64,000 bases of DNA from Chlorobiales bacterium Clorobi_01 (GTDB lineage: Bacteria; Bacteroidota; Chlorobiia; Chlorobiales; Chlorobiaceae): contig LUZT01000003.1 of NCBI GenBank assembly GCA_001602925.1, forward strand, positions 1 to 64,000, read 5' to 3'. Both the position numbers and the translations under genes were made by a program. Shown here piece after piece: positions 1 to 9,645 of this stretch (position 1 is the first letter of the stretch; every line of letters begins with the position of its first letter). The notes below the pieces were generated by a model, which saw only the letters and a list, made by a program, of their open reading frames with translations, ran no database searches and was not told the DNA's origin.

Positions 1-244
1 TAACAGAACCCTTTCGGGCCTTTTCCCCCTCTCGAAACGTCCCCGTCTCAAGTGAAGGCTCCTAATGTAATACACCTCCACCTCTCCTCCAAATCTTTTC
101 TGAGAAAAACCTCAAAAAAAGGTAAAAAATAGAACACCGGGAACAGCGCAGAAAAACCTTCCTCTACGGCACTGTACGGGAAGCTAATAACGCACTCTCG
201 GTTTCAAAAAATTCCCGCCGGAATACGAGTGCTGCATCCGGCTG
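1..244. other. Intergenic, no gene seen
   Basis: No open frame with coding character is visible on either strand in the left edge of the window. The DNA is AT-richer than the surrounding genes and has short A and T runs. It probably separates pyrG from a gene lying to the left of the window. I see no repeat or RNA gene in it. Confidence 0.5.
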
Positions 245-297
245 CCACAAAAAAGAAAATGGACATTGCCCGCGGTTTTCTCCACCAGCAATGTCCA
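245..297 (-). terminator. Intrinsic terminator of pyrG
   Basis: A 10-bp perfect inverted repeat (260-269 with 288-297, arm TGGACATTGC) with an 18-nt loop lies just past the pyrG stop. Read on the minus strand it is followed by TTTTCTTTTTT, so it has the form of a rho-independent terminator for the leftward pyrG transcript. Confidence 0.7.
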
Positions 298-329
298 CTC
301 ATAATATAAAATCAGCGACGGCGAGATAC

Positions 330-2027
330 TCAGCCTGCGTTCTCCATCTCCGTGGAACTGAGCCTCGGCATTTCGACCTCAAGAGAGAGCTGGCGCTTGC
401 CTTGTGCAAACTCCTTGGCAGCATGAACGAAGCCGTCAAAAAGCGGATGCACTTTCTGCACTCGCGATTTCAGCTCGGGATGGAACTGCACAGCTACGAA
501 CCAGCAATGATTCTTCAGTTCAACGATCTCTACCAGATCACCGTTCGGCGAGGTGCCTGAAAAAATCATCCCTTTCTCTTCAAAAAGCTTGCGGAACTGG
601 TTGTTGAATTCGTAGCGGTGGCGATGACGCTCGTTGATGAGGAATTTGCCATAGACCTCATGAGCTCTCGAGCCCTCCTTCAGAATACAAGGATAGCTGC
701 CGAGACGCATCGTCCCCCCTTTCTCCTTGACCTTTTTCTGGTGCTCCATGAGGTCGATGACCGGAAAACGTGCTCGCTTGTTGAACTCGGTCGAGTTGGC
801 GTCAGGCAGGTCACAGATGTTGCGGGCGAATTCGATGGTGGCGCACTGCATTCCGAGGCAGATACCAAAGAACGGAATGTTGTTCTCACGTGCATACTGA
901 ACGAAACGCACTTTGCCCTCGATGCCACGGTCGCCAAAACCAGGCGCGACAAGCAGGCCACTGATCCCCTTGAAGGCGCTCGAAATATCGAACTTCGGAT
1001 CTTCGGCATCTTCAGCCCTGAGCATCTTGACCGACACCCTGACGTCATTGCTGGCACCGGCATGAATGAACGATTCGATAATCGATTTGTAGGCGTCGGG
1101 ATACTCGGTGTACTTGCCGCATATGCCAATGGTGATCTCGCCATCCTTCGGATGCTTCACCTTTTCGCAGAAGTTCTTCCAGTACTCCATATTGGGTTCG
1201 CGGAACTTCTTCAACCCCAGCTTTTTCATGACGCGCAGATCGAGCTGCTCCTTGAGCAGCATGAGCGGCACTTCGTAGATCGTATCACAGTCGTTGAGGC
1301 CGATAACGTCCAGGTCATGAACGTTGCAGAAGTGACCAACCTTGTTCTTGATCTCCCTCGACAGCGGCTTCTCGCTCCGGCAGACCAGAATGTCGGGCTG
1401 AATGCCGGTTTCGAGCAGCATCTTGACACTGTGCTGCGTCGGCTTGGTCTTCAGCTCGCTGGCCGCCTTGATGTACGGCACGAAGGTGAGGTGGATGTTG
1501 AGCAGGTTGTGCTCGCCAAGTTCGAGCTTGAGCTGGCGCATCGCTTCGAGGAAGGGAAGCGACTCGATATCGCCGATGGTACCGCCAATTTCGGTGATCA
1601 GCACATCGAAGCTGCCGTTTTTGGCCAGGTCGCCCATCTTCTCCTTGATCTCGTCGATCACGTGAGGCACGACCTGCACCGTACCGCCGAGATATTCGCC
1701 GCGCCGCTCCTTGTCGATGACCGACTTGTAGACGCGGCCCATCGTCAGGTTGCAGGCCTGCGAGGTCGGTTCGTCGAGGAAGCGCTCGTAATGGCCAAGA
1801 TCGAGGTCAGTCTCCGCGCCGTCGTCAGTCACGTAGACCTCGCCGTGCTGGTAGGGCGACATCGTACCGGGATCGACGTTGATGTAGGGATCGTATTTCT
1901 GGATCGCCACGCGCAATCCGCGGGACTTGAGCAAAAGGCCAAGCGAGGCAGAGAGGATACCCTTTCCAAGAGAGGAGATCACCCCGCCGGTGACAAAAAT
2001 ATGCTTTACATTCTTCGGGCGTGCCAT
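330..2027 (-). CDS. pyrG: CTP synthase
   Basis: CTP synthase makes CTP from UTP, ATP and glutamine, the last step of pyrimidine nucleotide synthesis, in the cytoplasm. The N-terminal synthase domain carries the ATP-binding stretch [12 protein letters not shown] near residues 13-24. The C-terminal class I glutamine amidotransferase has the nucleophile Cys390 in GICLGMQ and the His-Glu pair in QFHPE near residue 520. At 565 residues it is slightly longer than the usual 535-545 because of a C-terminal tail. The ATG at 2027 is preceded by AGAAAGG, a plausible ribosome-binding site. gyrA lies 111 bp upstream on the same strand, and a terminator follows the gene. Confidence 0.97.
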   Translation of the reverse strand: MARPKNVKHIFVTGGVISSLGKGILSASLGLLLKSRGLRVAIQKYDPYINVDPGTMSPYQHGEVYVTDDGAETDLDLGHYERFLDEPTSQACNLTMGRVYKSVIDKERRGEYLGGTVQVVPHVIDEIKEKMGDLAKNGSFDVLITEIGGTIGDIESLPFLEAMRQLKLELGEHNLLNIHLTFVPYIKAASELKTKPTQHSVKMLLETGIQPDILVCRSEKPLSREIKNKVGHFCNVHDLDVIGLNDCDTIYEVPLMLLKEQLDLRVMKKLGLKKFREPNMEYWKNFCEKVKHPKDGEITIGICGKYTEYPDAYKSIIESFIHAGASNDVRVSVKMLRAEDAEDPKFDISSAFKGISGLLVAPGFGDRGIEGKVRFVQYARENNIPFFGICLGMQCATIEFARNICDLPDANSTEFNKRARFPVIDLMEHQKKVKEKGGTMRLGSYPCILKEGSRAHEVYGKFLINERHRHRYEFNNQFRKLFEEKGMIFSGTSPNGDLVEIVELKNHCWFVAVQFHPELKSRVQKVHPLFDGFVHAAKEFAQGKRQLSLEVEMPRLSSTEMENAG

Positions 2028-2138
2028 ACCTTTCTAATGATAATTAAGTGATAACAGTCGAATTCATTTCCGGAGAACGCCCGGCTCTCCGATCAATACC
2101 TCTTTCGTCAGCCGGTTTCGATCACAAACAATCCGTGC

Positions 2139-4619
2139 TCAGAACTCCAGGTCGATCTGCCCCTCGTCGCCAAGCGGCTCGGTCGCCGAGTCGTCGTCGC
2201 TCTTGGGTACCCGTGCCGTGGCTGAAATCTGGTCGCCAGCATCGAGTTTGATGAGCCGCACCCCCGAGGTGTTCCGGCCAAGCACCCTGATGTCCGAAAC
2301 GTGCTGGCGGATGACGATGCCGTTCGTCGTGATGATGATCAGATCGTCCTCGTCGTTCACGTCGAGCAGGCCGACCAGATTGCCGATCTTCTCATGCGCC
2401 TTGATGGTGATGACGCCACGCGCACCACGTTTGGTCATGCGGTAATCCTCAACCTTGCTGCGTTTGCCGTAGCCGTTGTCGGTGACGGCAAGCAGGGAGG
2501 TGTCGTTGCGCTTGGCGGTGACCATCGAAATGCAGCGCTCATCTTCGTCGAGCGTGATTCCCTTGACGCCAACCGTGTCGCGGCCCTGTGCGCGAACTTC
2601 CGATTCAGGGAAACGGACGGCGTAACCGGAGCTTTTGGCCAGAATGATCTGGTGGTCGCCATCGGTAAGGCGCGCCTCGATCAGCTCGTCACCCTCCTCG
2701 ATGCGGATGGCATTGATGCCGGTCCGCCGAGGATTGGAGTACTGTGCAAGATCGGTTTTCTTGACGATGCCATTGGCCGTGGCCATGATGATGAAATGAG
2801 GATCGTCGAAGTTCCGGATATTGATATAGGTTCTGATTTTCTCGCCGGGCGGAAGCTCCATGATGTTCGCCAGCGAACGACCTCGGGCGGCCCGTCCGGC
2901 CTCCGGAATTTCATACACCTTGAGCCAGTAACAGCGTCCGGCGGTGGTGAAGAAGAGGATATAATTATGAGTGGAGGCGATGAACATGTGCTCGATGAAA
3001 TCCTCATTCTTCGCCTGCGCTCCAGCCACGCCTCTTCCGCCGCGGTGCTGGCGGCGATAGCCAGAAACCGGGAAGCGCTTGATGAAGCCGTCGTGGGTAA
3101 TGGTGATGACCACATCCTCCTGGGCGATCATATCCTCGATCGAGAAGTCGCCCTCCTGCGGACGAAGCTCGGTGCGGCGCTCGTCGCCATAGACGTCGCT
3201 GACCTTGAGCAGCTCGGCTTTGATGATCTCCATCTGCTTGGCCGGACTTTCGAGAATCGATTTCAGCTCTTCGATGAGCGCGAGGGTTTCGCGGTACTCG
3301 TCATCGATCTTCTGGCGTTCCATGCCAGTCAGACGCTGCAAGCGCATTTCGAGAATTGCCTTGGCCTGCACTTCGGACAGACCGAAACGCTCGATCAGGC
3401 GGCTCTGAGCAGTCGGAGTATCGGATGACTGACGGATGGTCGAGATCACCTCATCGAGGTTGTCGAGGCAGATTTTGAGACCTTCGAGGATGTGCGCGCG
3501 CTTCTCGGCAGCGTTGAGGTCATACTGCGTACGACGCAGTACAATCTCGTTGCGGTGCCGGATGTAGTACTGCATCATCTCCTTGAGGTTCAGGACACGC
3601 GGCACACCATCGACGAGCGCCAGCATAATCACCCCGAAAGTATCCTGCATCGGGGTGTGCTTGTAGAGATTGTTCAGCACCACCTTGGCCACGGCGTCAC
3701 GCTTCAGCTCGATCACCAGGCGCATACCTTCGCGGTCGGATTCGTCACGGATATCGGCAATGCCCTCGACCTTCTTGTCGTGCACCAGCTCGACGATCTT
3801 TTCGATCAGTCTCACCTTGTTGACCTGATATGGAAGCTCGGTGACGATGATCGACTCGCGGCCGTTTTTCTGCGTCACCTCAACCAGCGCCCGCGCCCGG
3901 ATCACCACCTTGCCGCGACCGGTCAGATAGGCCTGACGGACGCCTTCGTAACCATAGATAATACCGCCGGTGGGAAAGTCTGGCGCAGTGACGTGCTTCA
4001 TCAGGTCGCCAATCTCGATCTCGGGATTCTCGATGAGCGCGATCAGGCCGCTGACCACCTCGCGCATGTTGTGCGGCGGAATGTTGGTCGCCATACCAAC
4101 CGCGATACCCGAAGCGCCATTGACCAGCAGGTTCGGAATCGCCGCCGGAAGCACCGTTGGCTCTTCGAGCGAATCGTCGAAGTTGAGCGAGAAATCAACC
4201 GTCTCCTTGTCGAGGTCCTTGAGCATCTCGCCAGCGATGGCCTTCATGCGCACCTCGGTGTAACGCATGGCCGCAGGGGAGTCGCCATCGACCGAGCCGA
4301 AGTTGCCCTGGCCGTCGATCAGCGGATAACGCAGCGAAAAATCCTGCACCATGCGCACAAGACTGTCGTAAACAGCGGAGTCGCCATGCGGGTGGTACTT
4401 ACCGAGCACTTCACCGACGATACGAGCCGATTTCTTGTGCGGCTTGCCCGCCTGCAGACCCAGCTCGTGCATGCCGTAAAGCACGCGGCGATGCACCGGC
4501 TTCAGACCGTCCCGGACATCGGGAAGCGCTCGACTGACAATAACCGACATTGAATAGTCGAGATAAGAATCCCGCATTTCCTCTTCAATACTGATCGGCA
4601 ATATCTTCTCACGCTGCAT
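2139..4619 (-). CDS. gyrA: DNA gyrase subunit A
   Basis: This is the cleavage-rejoining subunit of DNA gyrase, which introduces negative supercoils as an A2B2 complex with GyrB. The catalytic tyrosine is Tyr120 in AAMRYTE. The quinolone-determining region reads [10 protein letters not shown] with Ser81 and Asp85 at the usual positions, so no resistance substitution is evident there. The C-terminal beta-pinwheel domain begins near residue 500 and contains a GyrA box, QHRGGRG, near residue 540. That motif separates it from ParC, although the box differs slightly from the classical QRRGGKG. Length (826) is normal. The ATG at 4619 starts the conserved MQREKILPI segment. Confidence 0.97.
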   Translation of the reverse strand: MQREKILPISIEEEMRDSYLDYSMSVIVSRALPDVRDGLKPVHRRVLYGMHELGLQAGKPHKKSARIVGEVLGKYHPHGDSAVYDSLVRMVQDFSLRYPLIDGQGNFGSVDGDSPAAMRYTEVRMKAIAGEMLKDLDKETVDFSLNFDDSLEEPTVLPAAIPNLLVNGASGIAVGMATNIPPHNMREVVSGLIALIENPEIEIGDLMKHVTAPDFPTGGIIYGYEGVRQAYLTGRGKVVIRARALVEVTQKNGRESIIVTELPYQVNKVRLIEKIVELVHDKKVEGIADIRDESDREGMRLVIELKRDAVAKVVLNNLYKHTPMQDTFGVIMLALVDGVPRVLNLKEMMQYYIRHRNEIVLRRTQYDLNAAEKRAHILEGLKICLDNLDEVISTIRQSSDTPTAQSRLIERFGLSEVQAKAILEMRLQRLTGMERQKIDDEYRETLALIEELKSILESPAKQMEIIKAELLKVSDVYGDERRTELRPQEGDFSIEDMIAQEDVVITITHDGFIKRFPVSGYRRQHRGGRGVAGAQAKNEDFIEHMFIASTHNYILFFTTAGRCYWLKVYEIPEAGRAARGRSLANIMELPPGEKIRTYINIRNFDDPHFIIMATANGIVKKTDLAQYSNPRRTGINAIRIEEGDELIEARLTDGDHQIILAKSSGYAVRFPESEVRAQGRDTVGVKGITLDEDERCISMVTAKRNDTSLLAVTDNGYGKRSKVEDYRMTKRGARGVITIKAHEKIGNLVGLLDVNDEDDLIIITTNGIVIRQHVSDIRVLGRNTSGVRLIKLDAGDQISATARVPKSDDDSATEPLGDEGQIDLEF

Positions 4620-4720
4620 AATCGATACCCTGACTTTGATTTACCCTGAAAAACAATGGCGTAATGTATAAAATAGCTTGAAAAACGTAAAGCTCCGGAG
4701 CGTTCCCGGCAGATGGCCCG

Positions 4721-5152
4721 TCAGTCTTCCGGCAGCTCCTGCTCGCCTGATGGCTCCGGAGCAGTGACGACCGTGACCGGAGCATCGGACCAGAGCGATT
4801 CGAGATCATAGAATTTGCGATCGTCGGGCTGAAAGATGTGCACGACCACATCGACATAGTCGATCAGCACCCAGCGCAGGGTATCGAGACCTTCGATGTG
4901 CATCGGACGTTCGCCCTCTTCCTTGATCTCATCAACAATATAATCGGTTACCGCCTTGGCTTTACGCTCCGAGTCGGCGGTAATAATCACAAAAAAATCG
5001 GTCACGCTCGTCAGGCCGCGGACATCCAGAATCTTGACATCTTCACCCTTCTTTTCAAGCGACAACTCCGCAACTCTCCTGGCAAGCAACTCACTCATCG
5101 CCACTTCACGGGCTTCGACGCCGGAAGAGGCCACATGTTCCGAACGGGACAT
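4721..5152 (-). CDS. rsfS: Ribosomal silencing factor RsfS
   Basis: RsfS/Iojap proteins bind ribosomal protein L14 on the large subunit and block subunit joining when nutrients are short. The core holds the family signature [14 protein letters not shown] and, further on, [15 protein letters not shown] chose the ATG at 5152 (143 residues). The frame is open upstream to a TTG at 5209 and has another ATG at 5098, and none of the three has a clear ribosome-binding site. The C-terminal tail is acidic and proline-containing. gyrA follows about 100 bp downstream on the same strand. Confidence 0.9.
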   Translation of the reverse strand: MSRSEHVASSGVEAREVAMSELLARRVAELSLEKKGEDVKILDVRGLTSVTDFFVIITADSERKAKAVTDYIVDEIKEEGERPMHIEGLDTLRWVLIDYVDVVVHIFQPDDRKFYDLESLWSDAPVTVVTAPEPSGEQELPED

Positions 5153-5309
5153 AGATAACCGTTTTAATGAAAAAAAATCGTTCAGCAGGGAAGCATTCCC
5201 GCCAGTCAATATAGCAATAATGCGCTATTGAACTAACCATGAAACAAAACAGTAACCCGCCGGCAACGACCTGTTCCGGCATGGCAAAAACGGGTGGTAA
5301 CGCGTCAGC

Positions 5310-5984
5310 TCAGCCCTGCCGCTGCGCAGGTACAAACGCCTGCCGGTAATCGGGAAGCGTCCCGGCGGCCGTTCCCGCGGCACCTTCCGCAAGCGATTTA
5401 CAAGCATGGGAGAGAAGGGTTGCGGCGCTGAAAAAGGATGCGTCGAGAAGATACGGCGCAAGCGAAGGGGCCTCTTCAGCAAGGAGGTCAAACGGGCGGC
5501 TGACAATGGCAAGGCTGCCGGTCAGGGCGGCAAGCCGGCCGGGGAGTTCGGAAACGAGGCAACGCGAACTGTCGATCTCGGAAAGCACTCCGTCCTCCTG
5601 AGAGAAAATCGAATAGAAATACTCGCCAGCCCTCGACGGAATCACTGGCACGATATGCGTTGCCGCGGTGTGTTTCGCGGCGGCGTCCGCCATGGCGAGC
5701 AAAGTCGGCACCGGCACGAGCGGCAGACCTGCGCCGAAGGCGCTTCCTTTGGCCACGGAGAGGCCGATGCGCAGCGCGGTGAAGGAGCCGGGGCCGGATG
5801 AGACCGCAACGCCATCGAGTTCAGCCACCGTCAAGCCCGCCTCGTCCATAACCTGCATGACGAGCGGCACCAGCGATTCGGCGGTTTTCTGCCACTCCGC
5901 AAGACGGCGCTCGACCACTCGCTCGCCGTTGCTGACCGCCGCGCTGGCGAAACCGTGAGTACACTCGATGGCAAGAATCTTCAT
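5310..5984 (-). CDS. tsaB: tRNA threonylcarbamoyladenosine biosynthesis protein TsaB
   Basis: TsaB is the scaffold of the TsaB-TsaD-TsaE machinery that puts the t6A modification on A37 of ANN-decoding tRNAs. The ASKHA-like fold is recognised from the start ILAIECTHGFASAAV and from SSGPGSFTALRIG near residue 66, which replaces the metal-binding histidines of TsaD. The length (224) is usual for TsaB and much shorter than TsaD. tsaE lies 10 bp upstream on the same strand, a pairing seen in many bacteria. tsaD is not in this window. Confidence 0.93.
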   Translation of the reverse strand: MKILAIECTHGFASAAVSNGERVVERRLAEWQKTAESLVPLVMQVMDEAGLTVAELDGVAVSSGPGSFTALRIGLSVAKGSAFGAGLPLVPVPTLLAMADAAAKHTAATHIVPVIPSRAGEYFYSIFSQEDGVLSEIDSSRCLVSELPGRLAALTGSLAIVSRPFDLLAEEAPSLAPYLLDASFFSAATLLSHACKSLAEGAAGTAAGTLPDYRQAFVPAQRQG

Positions 5985-5994
5985 AAAGCCGCTT

Positions 5995-6423
5995 TCAGGT
6001 TATGACAATTTTCCGCTGACTCTCCCCGGCGATGAAGAACTGCACGCGCTGGGTGTAGCGCCTGTCGAGCGAGGCGAAGCGTTCACCCCATTCGACCACC
6101 GACAGGAAAGGCCCGGAAAGATAGTCGTCGAACCCGGCGGAATCAAGCTCCTTTTCCGATTCGAGCCGGTACAGATCAAAGTGGTGCAGCTCGAAAGGCT
6201 GCCCTCGCAACGATCCTTCATAAATGTTCATCAGCGAAAAGGTCGGGCTGGAAAGCTGTTCCTCGCAGCCAAACGCCTCGGTGATGCCACGCATGAACTC
6301 GGTTTTTCCGGCGCCGAGCGGGCCGGTCAGACACACCGTATCGCCAGGTTTCAGCCCGGAAGCGAACCTCCGGGCATATTCGCGTGTTTCATCCGCCGAC
6401 CTCGACAAAAACTCTCCCCTCAT
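5995..6423 (-). CDS. tsaE: tRNA threonylcarbamoyladenosine biosynthesis ATPase TsaE
   Basis: TsaE is the P-loop ATPase that resets the TsaBD complex during t6A synthesis. Walker A is [10 protein letters not shown] at about residues 34-43, followed by the threonine-rich [13 protein letters not shown] stretch and FDLYRLES, which are conserved in the family. Length (142) is normal. Its ATG overlaps the TGA of the upstream DUF1015 gene (ATGA at 6420-6423), so the two are translationally coupled. tsaB follows 10 bp downstream. Confidence 0.94.
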   Translation of the reverse strand: MRGEFLSRSADETREYARRFASGLKPGDTVCLTGPLGAGKTEFMRGITEAFGCEEQLSSPTFSLMNIYEGSLRGQPFELHHFDLYRLESEKELDSAGFDDYLSGPFLSVVEWGERFASLDRRYTQRVQFFIAGESQRKIVIT

Positions 6424-7703
6424 GCCCCCTTCTCCAGTGAATGGAACACCATGCCGGTCATCACCTTCGGGTAGAACCAGGTGGACTTCTGCGGCATCGC
6501 CTCGCCCGAAACGGAAACATCGATCACCTGCTCGACCCGAACGGAACGAAGCACAATGCCGAGCTGTGCCTTCCCAGAAGCCACGGCCTCGAACACATCG
6601 GCCGTTTTGCTCGTGTAGGTGAGATTGCTCTGGCGCGCCATCGCCTCGGATGAAATGCCGAGAATCTGACCGAGCACCAGATCATGCAGCACCACCACAT
6701 CGAGGCTCTGCAACGCTTTCGGCGCCGGCGCCGAAAGCACCTCAGAAGGTTTCGGATCAAGCGAAATGCCGAGCACCATGCCGGGCAGCACGATGCCAAA
6801 AACCTTTGCCGAATCGCCCGTCTCGAGAAACTCGTCGAGCGCACTCCTGCCGGGCAGCTCCCATACGGTGAACCAGCGGTCGAGCTGGGCGATGAAACTT
6901 TCCGGATCGAACGACTCGATGCCGTGCACGAGACGGTGAATCGGCAGAATCAGGAGCCCCTCGTCGTAAATGTTCGACAGGTAGGTCATGATATAATTAT
7001 ATGGCTCCCGACCGGTATGGCCGGGATTCGAGGCTGCCCGCTCGTTCCGGTACGCGATGCCGGTTTCGTAGCGGTGATGACCGTCGGCGATGTAGACTTT
7101 CTGTTCTTCAAGCACCGACTGCGCAACGGAAATCAGCGCGGGATCGGCGACGCGCCACAGCCGGTTGCGCACGCCCTGGAGGGTGGCGTCGATCAACGGT
7201 GCGTTCCGTTCAGCGAACTCGCTGATCGCTTCATCAACCCGGCGGGAGGAATCGGCATACAGGCCAAAAATGCTGCTGATATTCGCCCCTGTCTCGCGGA
7301 ACATCTTCAGCCGGTCGGCCTTCGGTCCCGACAGCGTGCGCTCGTGCGGCAGCACCTCACCCTCGGAGAAATCGTACAGCCTGAGCGCGACGAACACTCC
7401 TTTTCGGGTGCGGGTCACACCATGCTCGTCCTCAAAGGTCTGGAAGCAGGGATAGAGCGCAGGCTCGCCGTCCTGCGCGAGAACGCCGGAGACCAGCCAC
7501 TCGCGCAGGCGACTCGACGCAGCAGCATAGGGATCGGCCTCGGACGGCAGCTCAAGCCGCACGGCATTGTAATCGGAACGCGCATACAGCTCCTGCTGCA
7601 TAGCTGGCGGGATGGCGTCGTATGGCGGGCAAATCAGGTTTGCTGCATCCCCGGAGAGATCGGGGCCGTAAACAATCCCCTTGAACGGCGCGATTTCAGG
7701 CAT
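6420..7703 (-). CDS. DUF1015 family protein (SerK-like)
   Basis: This 427-residue soluble protein matches the DUF1015 family, some archaeal members of which are ADP-dependent serine kinases (SerK). Family features are PFKGIVYG near the start, ICPPYDAI near residue 25, [14 protein letters not shown] near residue 120 and [10 protein letters not shown] near residue 210. It is the first gene of a tight cluster with tsaE and tsaB, and its stop overlaps the tsaE start. Whether it is a serine kinase cannot be told from sequence alone. The family name is secure, the substrate is not. Confidence 0.88.
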   Translation of the reverse strand: MPEIAPFKGIVYGPDLSGDAANLICPPYDAIPPAMQQELYARSDYNAVRLELPSEADPYAAASSRLREWLVSGVLAQDGEPALYPCFQTFEDEHGVTRTRKGVFVALRLYDFSEGEVLPHERTLSGPKADRLKMFRETGANISSIFGLYADSSRRVDEAISEFAERNAPLIDATLQGVRNRLWRVADPALISVAQSVLEEQKVYIADGHHRYETGIAYRNERAASNPGHTGREPYNYIMTYLSNIYDEGLLILPIHRLVHGIESFDPESFIAQLDRWFTVWELPGRSALDEFLETGDSAKVFGIVLPGMVLGISLDPKPSEVLSAPAPKALQSLDVVVLHDLVLGQILGISSEAMARQSNLTYTSKTADVFEAVASGKAQLGIVLRSVRVEQVIDVSVSGEAMPQKSTWFYPKVMTGMVFHSLEKGA

Positions 7704-7722
7704 GGCTTATGGAGTTTAAAGG

Positions 7723-8451
7723 TTATTCGGCATGGTCTCTCTGTGAAATCCAGAAATCGTTGACGCCCTCCTTGACGATGACGGAGATTTTCCGGTTACG
7801 GCACAGTTCGAGCACGGCCAGAAAGGTCACGACAATCACGATCGCTTCCCGGAATTCCTGAAACAGCGAGGTGAAGGAGACCTGCACCCGCTCGCCGAGG
7901 CGCGCCATGATCAGGGCGCTCTGCTCTTCGACCGTCACCGGCGCATCGGTCACATTCTGCGTCCGCACCTTCGGCATGTTGTCGAGCACCGACTGGTATG
8001 CCAGCATGAGATGATAGAGGGTCGGACGGTTGACCGGCTCGTCCATCTCGTCGATCACCGCAGGCTCCAGCTCCTCGAAGTAGCCGCGCGGAAACATCCG
8101 CTCCCGGTCGAGCGCCATCAGCTCCAGTTCCGAGGCGCCCTCCTTGACCCGCTTGTATTCGAGCAGGCGTTGCACCAGCTCGGTTCTCGGATCGAACTCC
8201 CCGTCATCGCCAGCCTCGGGTTCCGCACGGGGAAGCAGCATTCGTGCCTTGATGCTCATGAGCATCGAGGCCATGTAGATGAATTCGGCGGCAACCTCCA
8301 GATTCAGCCGACGCATGGCGTGGATGTAGGCGATAAAATCGCCAGTGATTTTGGAAACCGGAATATTGTAGATATCAAGCTCGTCACGCTTGATGAAAAA
8401 CAGCAGAAGGTCAAGGGGGCCTTCGAATTCTTCAAGACTGATGCGAAACAT
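7723..8451 (-). CDS. scpA: Segregation and condensation protein A
   Basis: ScpA is the kleisin subunit that bridges the SMC heads in the bacterial condensin SMC-ScpA-ScpB and helps chromosome segregation. The N-terminal signature FEGPLDLLLFFIKRDELDIY starts at about residue 7. A central acidic linker is followed by a winged-helix C-terminus, FLAVLELCRNRKISV. I start at the ATG at 8451 (242 residues), directly before MFRISLEEF. The frame continues upstream, but that part has no family similarity. scpB is not adjacent. The gene lies 19 bp upstream of the DUF1015 gene on the same strand, so it may head that operon. Confidence 0.93.
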   Translation of the reverse strand: MFRISLEEFEGPLDLLLFFIKRDELDIYNIPVSKITGDFIAYIHAMRRLNLEVAAEFIYMASMLMSIKARMLLPRAEPEAGDDGEFDPRTELVQRLLEYKRVKEGASELELMALDRERMFPRGYFEELEPAVIDEMDEPVNRPTLYHLMLAYQSVLDNMPKVRTQNVTDAPVTVEEQSALIMARLGERVQVSFTSLFQEFREAIVIVVTFLAVLELCRNRKISVIVKEGVNDFWISQRDHAE

Positions 8452-8661
8452 GCAAGCCCTGTTGATTTCGGATTGAGTGGGCCGACAATGCGCCCCACCA
8501 CTTGGCAAGAGCGGGAACAAAGATGCCGTCAGCAGACCTGTTTACTGTGTAAGGTACAGACTTTCCGTTTATTTTTTCGAACCGTGATCGGTATTTTTAT
8601 CCAAAAGCTTCCGGTTCACGGCAAAACTGCACGAAACCAAACACTTCCGTTCCACGACTCC

Positions 8662-9204
8662 ATGAAGCGCTTTACGACATTTATCGTACTTGCTGCTGCA
8701 GCCACCGTCCTGCTTGGAGGCCCGTGTGCGGCACAATCATCTGAGAGCTATTTCAATGAGGCTCTTTCAATGCACCGTGCAGGCAATCTCAATGAGGCGA
8801 TCCGCTTATACTCCAAGGCTATAGATAATGACAACCGTTACGTCATGGCCTACCAGATGCGGGCCGCAATATGGCAAAAGCTGCACCAGTTCCAGAGAGC
8901 AATCACCGACTACACCATGGTTATCGAACTCGGTGACCCCTTGTTCCAGGCAGCAGGTTACTACAATCGCGGCGTGGTCAAAAACATGAACGGTCATTAC
9001 GCCGAGGCCATCCCTGACTTCACCCAGGCCATAAATCTTGACCAGAAAATGGCGGCAGCGTTTTTCCATCGCGGCATTGCCCGGATCAAAACCGGCGACA
9101 GTACCGGCACACTCCAGGATTTCACCCGCGCCGCCCGGCTCGGAGATCCGGATGCTGCCCGCTGGCTCGACGCCACCACGCCTGACTGGAAACAGATGAA
9201 ATAA
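8662..9204 (+). CDS. Secreted or periplasmic TPR-repeat protein
   Basis: This 180-residue protein starts at the ATG at 8662. It has a signal peptide of about 25 residues (MKRFTTFIVLAAAATVLLGG, then CAAQS), so it is exported. The Cys before AAQ is not in a clean lipobox. At least four tetratricopeptide repeats follow, beginning at YFNEALSMHRAGNLNEAIRL, then AYQMRAAIWQKL, AGYYNRGVVKNMNGHY and AAFFHRGIARIKTG. Such proteins act as protein-binding scaffolds. No partner can be inferred. The frame is open for more than 600 bp upstream, but that part lies opposite scpA and is not coding. Confidence 0.85.
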   Translation: MKRFTTFIVLAAAATVLLGGPCAAQSSESYFNEALSMHRAGNLNEAIRLYSKAIDNDNRYVMAYQMRAAIWQKLHQFQRAITDYTMVIELGDPLFQAAGYYNRGVVKNMNGHYAEAIPDFTQAINLDQKMAAAFFHRGIARIKTGDSTGTLQDFTRAARLGDPDAARWLDATTPDWKQMK

Positions 9205-9215
9205 AGAATCGGTAT

Positions 9216-9262
9216 GAAAAGAAAAAGCCGCAGGGATTTCTCCTTTGCGGCTTTTTCTTTTC
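9216..9262. terminator. Bidirectional intrinsic terminator
   Basis: A 17-bp perfect inverted repeat pairs 9216-9232 with 9246-9262, with a 13-nt loop. One end is A-rich and the other T-rich, so it works as a hairpin plus U-tract in both directions. It lies between the convergent TPR gene (+) and the PII gene (-). Confidence 0.85.
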
Positions 9263-9294
9263 GCTTAGCGGACAGATAACAAAAGAGTTATCAA

Positions 9295-9636
9295 TCAGAT
9301 AGCGCTACCTCCTCGTTCGTTGGTTCTGATCCTCACGCACTCCTCCATAGATGTTATGAAAATCTTGCCATCGCCGATCTCGCCGCTTTCGTGCCTTGCG
9401 GCTGCAACGATGGTATCAACGGTGACATTGACAAACTGGTCATTGACGGCGATATCGAGACGAACTTTCGGGAGCAGGTTCGGCGCGATTTTCTGGCCGC
9501 GGTAGTATTCGATATCCTCCTGGCGTCCGTGACCAGAGACCCGGCTGACGGTAATCCTTGTAATATCAGCCTGAATCAGCGCTTCGCGAACATGGTCGAG
9601 CCTGTCGGGCTGTATGATGGCGGTTATCAGTTTCAT
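9295..9636 (-). CDS. Nitrogen regulatory PII protein, amtB-linked, lacks Tyr51
   Basis: PII proteins are trimers that sense ATP/ADP and 2-oxoglutarate and plug the AmtB ammonium channel. The 113-residue chain shows the start MKLITAIIQPDRLD, the T-loop GHGRQEDIEYYRGQKI (residues 35-50), LLPKVRL and the B-loop GEIGDGKIF near residue 86. Aligned on the YRG motif, the uridylylation site Tyr51 of enteric GlnB/GlnK is replaced by Ile50. Control by uridylylation is therefore unlikely, and effector binding should suffice. It lies 10 bp upstream of the end of amtB on the same strand and is transcribed after it, the usual amtB-glnK order. Confidence 0.93.
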   Translation of the reverse strand: MKLITAIIQPDRLDHVREALIQADITRITVSRVSGHGRQEDIEYYRGQKIAPNLLPKVRLDIAVNDQFVNVTVDTIVAAARHESGEIGDGKIFITSMEECVRIRTNERGGSAI

Positions 9637-9645
9637 TTTTGGTAA

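Noticed and set aside
618-2051. A 477-codon open frame on the plus strand opposite pyrG
   Set aside because: It is the antisense shadow of pyrG, which has all catalytic motifs. Its translation has no recognisable domain and long frames opposite GC-rich genes are common.
2071-2091. Hairpin CGGAGA...TCTCCG between pyrG and gyrA
   Set aside because: Only 6 bp of stem and no U-tract in either direction, so not reported as a terminator.
2301-4553. Two long plus-strand frames opposite gyrA
   Set aside because: Both are shadows of gyrA with no family features. Similar antisense frames opposite ftsH, dxr, prfA and glmS were rejected for the same reason.
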